Part shown: positions 1 to 5,845 of the stretch, in pieces | Layout of the letters: every line of letters starts with the position of its first letter | How positions within the stretch are numbered: position 1 is the stretch's first letter | Source: DAIRFP01 sp036794995 | GTDB taxonomy: Bacteria; Desulfobacterota; Binatia; UBA9968 | Direction: 5' to 3' | Length of the DNA stretch: 8,408 bases | NCBI GenBank assembly: GCA_036794995.1 | Contig: DAIRFP010000227.1 | Span: forward strand, 1-8,408 | Notes under the pieces: model-generated | The model's input: only the letters and a program-made list of their open reading frames with translations | The model's database searches: none | What the model was told of the DNA's origin: nothing | Program-made: the position numbers and the translations under genes

Positions 1-154
1 CGCCCGTTACCATATCTCACACGCAAACTGAGGCATCCTGAAACAGCAATAACAGCGACAGTTCAGGAAACCGCCGCCTATCTCTACGCTTTTAACTTGA
101 TTTCGTAGCGGCCTCGCCGTTGCTCTGCCTACTTCCCGGAGAGGAAAGAGCAAA

Positions 155-235
155 ATGGTTGAAGGCATCTATTTTTTGATCCTTGGGATCTCCCTCATCG
201 TTGGATCTTTGGTTGTACGTCGCCGCTGCTCCTAG
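155..235 (+). CDS. 26-residue single-pass membrane peptide
   Basis: A small ORF, MVEGIYFLILGISL followed by IVGSLVVRRRCS. Residues 4-21 are strongly hydrophobic and are followed by an RRR cluster, so a single transmembrane segment with a cytoplasmic C-terminus is predicted by the positive-inside rule. A purine-rich stretch (GGAGAGGAAAGAG, 138-150) sits just upstream of the ATG and is a credible ribosome binding site. It lies 22 bases before the next ORF on the same strand, so co-expression is likely. No family is recognised. It could be a regulatory micro-protein, a remnant, or a chance ORF; the RBS and the neighbouring small membrane ORFs favour a real gene. Confidence 0.45.
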   Translation: MVEGIYFLILGISLIVGSLVVRRRCS

Positions 236-257
236 CGTTTTAGACGAAGGCGAACAC

Positions 258-620
258 ATGGACTTTGTCCGTACTCTCAAACGCAGGCCAAAGAAGCAGC
301 TCCGGTCGAGGGTCAACGTAGCCCCACGCAAAGGAGGCGGGCCAAAGCCCCGTAAAAGCAGGCGAGGTAAGACGTTTAGTCTTGCGACGCCTTTCCCTCT
401 TGCTCTCGGTCTTGCCGTGGTGACTCAAGGTTTGGCCGAGGACTACTTCATCTGTCACGACCCCGACGGCAAGCTCGTCATCTCGAATAAGAAGCCGCCC
501 CCGGGAAGCAAGATCATAAGACAGCGAGACCTGCCCGACATCCCACAAACCCAAGAACCAGTCAAAGCGCCACCTCACGGACAGACAGAAGGCTCACCGA
601 AGCCGTCCAAGAGCAAGTAG
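258..620 (+). CDS. Exported basic small protein with DUF4124-like segment
   Basis: The ORF from ATG 258 encodes 120 residues. Residues 1-39 are very rich in Lys/Arg, followed by a hydrophobic stretch at about 41-58 (SLATPFPLALGLAVV) and a probable signal-peptidase site near GLA|ED. The SRRGKTF sequence before the hydrophobic stretch resembles a Tat motif but is not a perfect match. The mature part starts YFICHDPDGKLVISNKKPPP, which resembles the short DUF4124 motif (cysteine, D-x-G-x-hydrophobic, followed by a proline), and ends in a low-complexity Pro/Lys/Gln tail. The start is preceded by GAAGG with suitable spacing; the frame stays open upstream to 183, but that extension has no comparable signal. 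Probably periplasmic, function unknown. It sits in a chain of small ORFs with a 22-base gap before it and a 5-base gap after it. Confidence 0.6.
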   Translation: MDFVRTLKRRPKKQLRSRVNVAPRKGGGPKPRKSRRGKTFSLATPFPLALGLAVVTQGLAEDYFICHDPDGKLVISNKKPPPGSKIIRQRDLPDIPQTQEPVKAPPHGQTEGSPKPSKSK

Positions 621-625
621 ATCGA

Positions 626-882
626 ATGGAACCCGAACTTACAATAATAGCTGTGAGCCTGTGGATGATTGTATTCCTGGGCCTAACCTGTGTCGTTTAC
701 GCGTTGGTCTCTATGTGGAAATAGAATTGGTTTGGCGGGCCACTTCGGGGCATCGTCTGGTTCACCGTCGCCATTGCAGGTTGTTCCGCCGTGATTGCGC
801 TTCTCGCCGGGTATGCTCAGCACGCCAGGTCGTTAGAAAAGATCACGCATCGTGTGCAAGCTATCGCGCTCGGGTTGGAATG
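626..882 (+). pseudogene. Two-segment membrane protein with internal amber stop
   Basis: ATG 626 opens a frame for MEPELTIIAVSLWMIVFLGL and on to VVYALVSMWK, then TAG at 722-724. The same frame continues without another stop through NWFGGPLRGIVWFTVAIAGC, ALLAGYAQHARSLEKI and TGA at 881-883. Each half carries one hydrophobic segment, and the second half has no good start codon after the TAG, so the simplest reading is one protein of about 85 residues with two membrane segments broken by a nonsense mutation. Alternatively the first 32 residues are a complete micro-protein (626-724). The final TGA overlaps the spoVG-like ATG (ATGA at 880-883), which suggests the frame was once translationally coupled to spoVG. 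No family is recognised; calling it broken is inference. Confidence 0.5.
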
Positions 883-987
883 AACATGAAGATTACGGAA
901 GTCATCATCCACCCAAGCTATGAAGACCCGGTAGGCGCCTATGTGACTATCGTTTTCGACAACTGTTTCTTGGTCCGACAAATCAAA
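880..987 (+). pseudogene. spoVG: Truncated spoVG-like gene (N-terminal fragment)
   Basis: From ATG 880 (or 886) the frame reads MNMKITEVIIHPSYEDPVGA then YVTIVFDNCFLVRQIK. This matches the N-terminus of SpoVG proteins (MKxTEVxxxP, then AYVTIxFDxCFVVRDxK). SpoVG is a small nucleic-acid-binding regulator, normally of about 85-100 residues. Only about 34-36 residues survive. Immediately afterwards (988-996) the sequence becomes the reverse complement of the DUF262 gene, so the frame, though open to the TGA at 1264-1266, is a chimera whose last 90 or so residues are antisense. The second half of the fold, including the conserved GLFVAMPxRK region, is absent. The start overlaps the preceding ORF by ATGA. 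The family match is visible in the sequence; loss of function is inferred. Confidence 0.7.
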
Positions 988-1961
988 AGTCATGGGGTCA
1001 GAAAGGGCCGAGAAAAGCTCGCCGCGCCCTTCCAACGCGACCATGAGGGCGAACACTTCCTGGGGTGTACTGACTCGGTCTCGAACCAGCTTAAAAGACG
1101 TTCGCCGCGAATTTTGGGCACACCGCAAGTGATAGCGCAGGAACTCTGGAAATCGTTCCTGGGTTACCGTCGCGATCAGACCGCGCCACCGGTGCTGCAA
1201 GGCTTCGAGATCAGCCGATACGCGCAGGCGGGAAAACAGATAGTTTTTCAGGAGATCGGTACATGAAAGCTCCAACCCTCGGGCATTCAACGTTTCAAAA
1301 ACCGTGTAAGCGATCAATTCGTCTTCCACAGTGATGAGAATGAAAAGCAATTGTCTGGCGACAGTCTCTGAAAGTAAGGCCGCTAGCGTTGCTCTTCATT
1401 TTCGAATTCGGGAACCTCATTGAGGCGCTCAGAAAAATACCGAAAGCATTCCCACAGCAAGCGGCTCGATTTTGGTAATCGTGTCGGGTTCAGCGGGGCA
1501 CGGAGTTGCACTAAGTAATCTTGGTAAAGGGCATTGTCGGTTTCGTTGAGAAATAATTTGCTGCTTTCGACCAAAAGATGCTGGGTCTTTCTCACCAATG
1601 AAACGTGTACGTAAACTGGAAGCTCTTTCCCGGTTTGCTTCTGGGTCCTTGCCACCGGTTGCGATCTTACCCAGCCTATCAATAACCGCGAGAGCGAGAA
1701 TACTAAGAGTTGCAAGTCTTTGCTGACCATCGATGATCTGGAATTCTCGATCCGTCTTTGCCTCTACTACTAACGCGCCCATATATAGTGGCGCTCATCC
1801 AACCCTGCTCGGAGCTCGGCAATGTCATTCCATAAATCGTCCCACTGCTCTTCTTCCCAAGAGTAATCCCTCTGATAGCGTGGAACGCGGTAAAGCCTGC
1901 GGTTGGAAAGCAACTCCATTAGGTTCGTGGTCCGAGTATTTAGTAGGTTGGTTTTAGCCAT
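988..1961 (-). pseudogene. DUF262 (GmrSD-type restriction) gene, three frameshifts, truncated
   Basis: On the reverse strand the pieces follow DUF262 order. First, MAKTNLLNTRTTNLMELLSN and YRVPRYQRDYSWEEEQWDDLW (the YxVPxYQRxYxW motif); second, IIDGQQRLATLSILAL (the DGQQR motif); third, LVESSKLFLNETDNALYQ; fourth, FETLNARGLELSCTDLLKNY. They lie in different frames with breaks near 1783, 1575 and 1390. The first is restored by removing two bases from a TATATA run (giving RHYMGALVV), the second by removing one T from a TTTT run (giving DPASLVESSK). ATG 1961 is preferred because GGAG lies 8 bases upstream. About 325 residues survive; the C-terminal half, where GmrSD enzymes carry the DUF1524 HNH nuclease, is lost at the spoVG junction. 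Family members are modification-dependent (type IV) restriction enzymes used in phage defence. This copy should be inactive unless the frameshifts are sequence errors. Confidence 0.85.
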
Positions 1962-1982
1962 GAGCATATCTCCGTCAACAGC

Positions 1983-2640
1983 GGGTAATCCTGTATCTAC
2001 GTATTATCCAACCGAACAGGCTATCCATTCAAAGAAGTAAGTCTCAGCCTATGTCCGCGCTTCAGCGGATCGACTATGCGATCCAGTTGGGATTAAGTTT
2101 GCCTCTGAGCTGCGGGACTCTCAAGGCAAACCCAAGACACGTCGCAAATCGCCACGAACAATCAGCTCCTTAGTCAGCGATCTGGTAAGAATATTGAGGT
2201 AACTAAAGTGACCGGCGAAAACCCACGCTTTGGTCGCGAGCTTGGCAAAAAGCAGGAATATTTTCCGGGGAGCGGCCGCGAATTGTCCGGGATTGGCCCA
2301 AAGCGAACGTTAGCCCCTATGTCGAATGGTGGAGGCGGGGGGAAGCGAATTGCTAATGTAAGCACTTGTTACATCGGGATATTCTCAGTTTGAAATTCGC
2401 TGTTGCCCCACGTTTGCCCCCGATCCCTCGACATTGTTATATTTGATTCGCATCAATAGCTCGTAACCGACCTCTCGCCATCGCTCGGCTTCCTGTGCCC
2501 GGCGCACGTGCGCTAAATGTACCACTGATCCCATACAGACTCTCCCATCCGTGAATTTTGGTTCGAGTCCTGAGCAGGCAGAGAATCCCTGCTTATCCAA
2601 AGTCGCTTGCCAGCTATTCCTCACTCCTGGGAGCTCGGGG
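1983..2640. other. Region without a recognisable gene
   Basis: No convincing gene was found here. A short + strand frame from ATG 2051 (MSALQRIDYAIQLG) followed in another frame by KFASELRDSQGKPKTRRK (to the TAA near 2203) reads like a frameshifted coding remnant, but matches nothing I recognise. A 6-base inverted repeat, GGATCG/CGATCC, lies at 2067-2084 with a 6-base loop. On the - strand a 79-codon frame (2624-2385, GTG start) includes AHVRRAQEAERWREVGYELL, which looks somewhat protein-like but lacks a properly spaced ribosome binding site. The region lies between two pseudogenes and is best read as eroded island DNA. Confidence 0.4.
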
Positions 2641-2975
2641 CCTGCTAAAAACAGGTATTGCTCCCACTATCAGCGGGGCGCTGCGTCCGTAGTTTCCTAT
2701 AGGCGTTCCTGTTAATGCTGGTGGAATCTGTCTATCCTGGTCCGTTATTCGGCGCGGAGACGGGACCACAATCGCCGCAGACGCCGCTCATCTTCCATCC
2801 ACGCACTTGTCGCCCTTTCTGGATTTCAGCTTTGTGACGCTCTCCACAGTGGCCTATGGAGATATTCTTCCTCTTCCCGGGCCTGCTCGTGGGCTCGCCG
2901 CTCTCGAAGGAATCGTCCCCGGGCAGTTCTAGATGGCCATCTTGGTTACCCCGCTTTGTCGGATTGTACATTGTC
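2640..2975 (+). pseudogene. Potassium-channel pore-domain remnant, multiply frameshifted
   Basis: Three frames together give the layout of a two-TM ion channel (Ion_trans_2 type). Frame one has TISGALRP, a stop, then FPIGV, resembling the first membrane segment. A second frame reads FLLMLVESVYPGPLFGAETG from 2706, the segment that leads to the pore. A third, from about 2809, reads LSPFLDFSFVTLSTVAYGDI and PLPGPARGLAALEGIV, i.e. pore helix, selectivity filter and start of the second segment. It continues as QF, a TAG stop at 2930-2932, MAILVTPLCRIV. The filter is TVAYGD in place of the usual TVGYGD. At least two frame changes and two in-frame stops mean no intact channel can be made. The 3' end runs almost up to the convergent MarR stop. 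The family assignment rests on the pore signature and the flanking LAxLExxxGQ pattern. Confidence 0.65.
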
Positions 2976-2980
2976 CACGG

Positions 2981-3454
2981 TCAGCGGTGAGATACAGATT
3001 TTGCCCAGGATACTCGATTGAGCTTACGGAGAAGAGCAGACAGCTCCTTTTGTTGTGGCTTGTCGAGAGCGGAAAAGATGTGCGAGACGCTCTTCTCGAA
3101 TAACGGGATTGTAGTCTTATGTATCTTGCGGCCCTTTTCCGTCAGCACCACATGAACCACGCGGCGATCATTCTCGTCTCGTTTACGCAACACCAGTTTT
3201 TTCTCTTCCAGGCGGTCAACAATGCCTGTCAGGTTGCTCACCGTAACCATCATCTTCGCGCCGATTTCTCCGAAGGGAAGCCCGCCGGCATAACCGATGG
3301 TCGCCAGTACGTAAAACTGAGGCGGCGTGAGACCCAGTTTCTCGAGATCCTCCTCGAGCTTCTTGTGCGAGAGGAGCCTAAAACGCAGAAACCGGACCCA
3401 CAAGCTCGTCGTGTAGCATGATAAAAAAGGACGTTTGAAAACGACCACGCGCAT
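2981..3454 (-). CDS. MarR-family winged-helix transcriptional regulator
   Basis: About 157 residues from ATG 3454, normal for MarR (140-160); an upstream TTG at 3484 would add ten residues. The fold is visible in order: helix 1 (LWVRFLRFRLLSHKKLEEDL), LGLTPPQFYVLATIGYAGGL, the recognition helix region FGEIGAKMMVTVSNLTGIVD followed by RLEEKKLV, then the wing with its RDENDRRVVHVVLTEKGRKI signature, and a C-terminal dimerisation helix. MarR proteins are dimeric, usually ligand-responsive repressors that bind short palindromes, often next to their own gene. This is the only apparently intact protein gene over 150 residues in the first 3.6 kb, and it is transcribed divergently from the ceramide operon. 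It may control that operon or be left over from the island; no operator is proven. No clear ribosome binding site precedes either start, so the start is uncertain. Confidence 0.88.
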   Translation of the reverse strand: MRVVVFKRPFLSCYTTSLWVRFLRFRLLSHKKLEEDLEKLGLTPPQFYVLATIGYAGGLPFGEIGAKMMVTVSNLTGIVDRLEEKKLVLRKRDENDRRVVHVVLTEKGRKIHKTTIPLFEKSVSHIFSALDKPQQKELSALLRKLNRVSWAKSVSHR

Positions 3455-3576
3455 CACTGTATTCGCAGAGGAAATAAAACGCAAATCGTGTTTCTTTTTC
3501 CCAAGTAGCGATCTTGTCCACCGAAATAAGATGGCGCTGCCCTCGCTTAGCCGGTCCCGAAATTTTTAATGATTGC

Positions 3577-3617
3577 GCGGGCGATGGGGATCGAACCCAC
3601 GAGGTCCAGGTTGGGAA
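3577..3617 (-). repeat. tRNA-Gly(CCC) 3'-half fragment, probable attachment-site scar
   Basis: Read on the reverse strand this is the 3' half of a tRNA: anticodon loop TTCCCAA (anticodon CCC), stem strand CCTGG, a 5-base variable loop, T-arm GTGGG-TTCGATC-CCCAT, and acceptor strand CGCCCGC typical of tRNA-Gly. The base after the acceptor is G followed by CAA, not the usual T-CCA. Upstream of the anticodon loop the sequence (CAAGA) no longer pairs with CCTGG, and there is no D-arm or 5' acceptor. A copy ending at the anticodon loop is what tyrosine-recombinase integration into a tRNA gene leaves at the far end of an element. It separates the degraded half of the window from the intact operon. 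Attachment-site status is inference. Confidence 0.6.
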
Positions 3618-3643
3618 TCTTGTTATAAAATGAATGTTTTTCT

Positions 3644-3673
3644 TTGACTAACGTTATCGTGTAGTATTATAAG
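3644..3673 (+). promoter_or_regulatory. Sigma70-like promoter for the ceramide operon
   Basis: A -35-like TTGACT (3644-3649) and a -10-like TTATAA (3667-3672) are separated by 17 bases, in an AT-rich stretch that contrasts with the surrounding sequence. Transcription would start near 3680, leaving a leader of about 320 bases before the acyl-AMP ligase gene. No other good promoter was found closer to that gene. Confidence 0.45.
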
Positions 3674-3690
3674 GGACCTCATCGTGTTGA

Positions 3691-3716
3691 TTTAGCTTCG
3701 ATTCGCTAAAGCTAAA
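3691..3716. promoter_or_regulatory. 8-base inverted repeat, candidate operator or hairpin
   Basis: TTTAGCTT (3691-3698) and AAGCTAAA (3709-3716) are a perfect inverted repeat with a 10-base spacer, just downstream of the proposed promoter. Arm length and symmetry fit a dimeric regulator site as well as a small RNA hairpin. The adjacent MarR regulator is one candidate ligand, but nothing in the sequence proves it. Confidence 0.35.
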
Positions 3717-3803
3717 GATGGTTACCCGGACCACTACCAGCTAATGGACTCTGATCACGCTCACGGTAAAGGAACGATGGAAGCTGATCCGGTACAGAGC
3801 CAC

Positions 3804-3906
3804 GGGACTCCCTCATCGATACCGAGATTGGTTGCGTTTTATAGAGTCCCAACATCTCGGATAGCGAATACCGGCTAGCGGTTTCCATCAGAACCCTGAT
3901 CGGAAC
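3804..3906 (+). promoter_or_regulatory. Structured 5' leader with competing stems
   Basis: Three pairings are visible. GGGACTC (3804-3810) pairs perfectly with GAGTCCC (3844-3850). CCGAGAT (3822-3828), helped by the following TGG, pairs with ATCTCGG (3854-3860) preceded by CCAA (3849-3852). These two cross, so they would form a pseudoknot or be mutually exclusive. Downstream, GTTTCCATCAG (3881-3891) and CTGATCGGAAC (3896-3906) make a hairpin of ten pairs with one mismatch (C-C) and an AACC loop. No T-run follows, so an intrinsic terminator is not supported. No known riboswitch class is recognised. The leader may control translation of the operon. Confidence 0.35.
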
Positions 3907-3915
3907 GCTCATTAA

Positions 3916-3992
3916 ATGGAGAAGTTGTTCGTAAAGCCTAATTTTTCGGTGAGGACTAACTAATGTTCCGCGCTTTAAGGTCGAACCGATGA
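3916..3992 (+). CDS. Two overlapping mini-ORFs leading into the operon
   Basis: ATG 3916 opens a 15-codon frame (MEKLFVKPNFSVRTN) ending in TAA at 3961-3963. That TAA shares its last base with ATG 3963, which opens a 9-codon frame (MFRALRSNR) ending in TGA at 3990-3992. The TGA in turn overlaps the ATG at 3989, the upstream of two possible starts of the acyl-AMP ligase (ATGA). AGGA lies 7 bases before the second mini-ORF. Such a chain could pass ribosomes into the main gene or act as a leader-peptide sensor. Frames this short can also arise by chance. Confidence 0.25.
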
Positions 3993-3999
3993 AGGAGGT
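3992..3999 (+). promoter_or_regulatory. Strong Shine-Dalgarno supporting a TTG start at 4004
   Basis: AAGGAGGT is a complete match to the anti-Shine-Dalgarno sequence and ends four bases before TTG 4004. It lies just inside the alternative ATG 3989 frame, so it can serve only the TTG start. This is the strongest ribosome binding site seen in the window. Confidence 0.6.
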
Positions 4000-4003
4000 A
4001 GCA

Positions 4004-5845
4004 TTGCGCACAAGTGGTGAACACGGAACTAAATTGGAACCTACCCCCACTGAGAACACCGTAGCTTTTCGGGCCGCTGATTTTTCCACGCTATGCGAGG
4101 CCCTGGATTACTCAGCCCTGGGACAGACCGGATGCAATTTCTATGGGAGTCGGGGCGATTTGTGCGCCGTCCTGTCATATGCGGATCTTCGAGAGCAGGC
4201 AGTATCCTTGGCACGAAAGCTTTTGAGCTTAAGACTCGACCGGGGCGCTCGAGTAGCAATCGTTGCAGAGACGGATCCAAATTTCCACCGCATGTTTTTC
4301 GCTTGCCAGTACGCCGGTCTCGTGCCGGTGCCGGTTTCGGCGTCGGCCTTCATGAGTGGCCGACAGGCTTACGTCGCGCAACTCAAGGCGCTTCTGCGCG
4401 TTTGCCGGGCGTCCGTGGCGATGGCGCCGTCTGAGTTCTATCCCTTTTTGGCCGAGGCCGCCGAGGGGTTGAATATTCCCCACGTCGGGATGCTGGAAGC
4501 CTTCGAGCGACTGCCTGAGTCACAAGAGGGTCTGCGCCCGTCGGAGCCGCATGATGTCGCCTATTTTCAATACACTTCCGGCAGCACGCTATTTCCCCGG
4601 GGAGTAGTTATTACCCAAAAGGCGGTGCTCGCCAATCTGAATGAAATCATAATTCATGGCCTCAAACTCCGCCCCGGCGACCGCGCCTTCTCCTGGCTGC
4701 CTTTTTATCACGATATGGGGCTGGTGGGATTCGTGCTCGGGCCGATGGTGTCGCAGATCTCCGTCGATTATTTAAAAACCTTCATGTTTGCCATGCGACC
4801 ACTGCTGTGGTTGTCCTTGATGACACGCACCAAAGCCACCATTTCGTTTAGCCCGTCTTTCGGTTATCAACTGTGCGTGAAGCGTCTCAGGCGGGATGTC
4901 GCCAGCACTTTCGATCTCGGTGCGTGGCGGGTCGCCGGAGTAGGGGCCGAAACGATCCAGTCAGGCGGCTTGGCGGAGTTTGCCGAAGTTCTGAAGCCAG
5001 GCGGGTTTAAGGCGAGTGCATTTATGGCCTGCTACGGAATGGCAGAGGCCTCCCTCGCCGTAAGTTTCGCACCCGAAGGCATCGCCGTTGATCGAGTTGA
5101 CCCGGCCGCGTTATCCGAGCGTGGAATAGCTTTGGCCTTGAATGGGCGTGCCCCGGGCTCCGAAGGCGAAGTATCGAATACGAGGCCGTTTGTAATTTGC
5201 GGCGTCCCTCTCCCGGGAATTCAAGTCGAAATTCGTGACGAGCAAGGCAGGGTTGTGCCGGATCGACACGCCGGCGTAATTTTTTTGCGCGGCGCAAACA
5301 TTATGTCCGGGTACTTCGACAATCCCGAGAAAACTCGTGAGGTCTTGTCCTCGGACGGATGGTTTGACACCCAAGACATTGGCTACCTCGCCGAAGGTCG
5401 GGTTGTGATCATTGGCCGGAAGAAGGATGTCATCATTATCAATGGCCGAAAAATCTGGGCTCAAGATTTGGAGCATCTCGCTGAGGAATTGCCCGAGGTG
5501 AGAACGAGCGAGGCGTGTGCGTTTTCGGTACTAGACCCTAATGGGATTGAGATGGCGGCCATGGTCGTGCAGTGGCGCGAGGGGAATTCTACCAGGGAAG
5601 GAGAATTTGCCCATCGCTTGCAGGGGCTGATCGGCGCGCGCTTCGGGATAGACTGTTTCATTGAGATCGTTCCTCCTCATACCCTGCCGCGTACGTCCTC
5701 GGGAAAGCTCTCCCGCTCAAGGGCACGCGAAGAATTTCTGAGCCGGCATGGTCCGGCTATTCTGCAACGGAAATGGGTGAAGCGAAGCGCGTCTGACGAG
5801 GCTCGGCCAGAAAAATCAAATCCATGCGTGGCGTCATCGCGTTGA
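4004..5845 (+). CDS. Fatty acyl-AMP ligase of ceramide synthesis (ACP-loading)
   Basis: A 613-residue ANL-superfamily adenylating enzyme of the fatty acyl-AMP ligase type; ATG 3989 would add five residues. Visible motifs: phosphate loop YTSGSTLFPRG at about 190-200, WLPFYHDMGLVG at 231, YGMAEASLAVS near 344, hinge WFDTQDIGY with GRKKDVIIINGRK at about 453-483, and the catalytic lysine in LPRTSSGKLSR (Lys568). YGMAEASLAVS and LPFYHDMG are typical of acyl-AMP ligases rather than CoA ligases. In the phosphate loop the usual G and K of TSGSTGxPKG are L and R. Such enzymes activate a fatty acid as acyl-AMP and pass it to an acyl carrier protein. The Caulobacter counterpart (called aasR or acps) loads the dedicated ACP used by SPT. 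It overlaps the next gene by 22 bases. The substrate chain length cannot be read from sequence. Confidence 0.9.
   Translation: MRTSGEHGTKLEPTPTENTVAFRAADFSTLCEALDYSALGQTGCNFYGSRGDLCAVLSYADLREQAVSLARKLLSLRLDRGARVAIVAETDPNFHRMFFACQYAGLVPVPVSASAFMSGRQAYVAQLKALLRVCRASVAMAPSEFYPFLAEAAEGLNIPHVGMLEAFERLPESQEGLRPSEPHDVAYFQYTSGSTLFPRGVVITQKAVLANLNEIIIHGLKLRPGDRAFSWLPFYHDMGLVGFVLGPMVSQISVDYLKTFMFAMRPLLWLSLMTRTKATISFSPSFGYQLCVKRLRRDVASTFDLGAWRVAGVGAETIQSGGLAEFAEVLKPGGFKASAFMACYGMAEASLAVSFAPEGIAVDRVDPAALSERGIALALNGRAPGSEGEVSNTRPFVICGVPLPGIQVEIRDEQGRVVPDRHAGVIFLRGANIMSGYFDNPEKTREVLSSDGWFDTQDIGYLAEGRVVIIGRKKDVIIINGRKIWAQDLEHLAEELPEVRTSEACAFSVLDPNGIEMAAMVVQWREGNSTREGEFAHRLQGLIGARFGIDCFIEIVPPHTLPRTSSGKLSRSRAREEFLSRHGPAILQRKWVKRSASDEARPEKSNPCVASSR

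Noticed and set aside
240..578. 112-codon ORF on the - strand
   Set aside because: Antisense to the exported basic protein; no ribosome binding site or recognisable domain.
722..724. Pyrrolysine or programmed readthrough at the amber codon
   Set aside because: The surrounding genes are broken in several ways, so simple decay is the more economical explanation; no recoding element was seen.
661..879. Upstream extension of the 880 frame
   Set aside because: The region is read in another frame as membrane segments coupled to spoVG; the extension has no family features.
2208..2393. 61-codon + strand ORF
   Set aside because: Glycine-rich, low-information translation and no recognisable motif; a - strand ORF of similar length overlaps it.
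2565..2580. tRNA T-loop-like GGTTCGAGTCC
   Set aside because: The flanking bases do not form a 5-base T-stem, and no acceptor or anticodon arm is present.
2732..2971. 79-codon - strand ORF
   Set aside because: Lies opposite the ion-channel remnant, whose pore motif is far more convincing.
3881..3915. Intrinsic terminator or attenuator
   Set aside because: The hairpin at 3881-3906 is good but is followed by GCTCATTAAATGG with no T-run.
3712..4089. 125-codon - strand ORF across the operon leader
   Set aside because: Overlaps the start of the acyl-AMP ligase in antisense, has no family features, and probably results from the inverted repeats in the leader.
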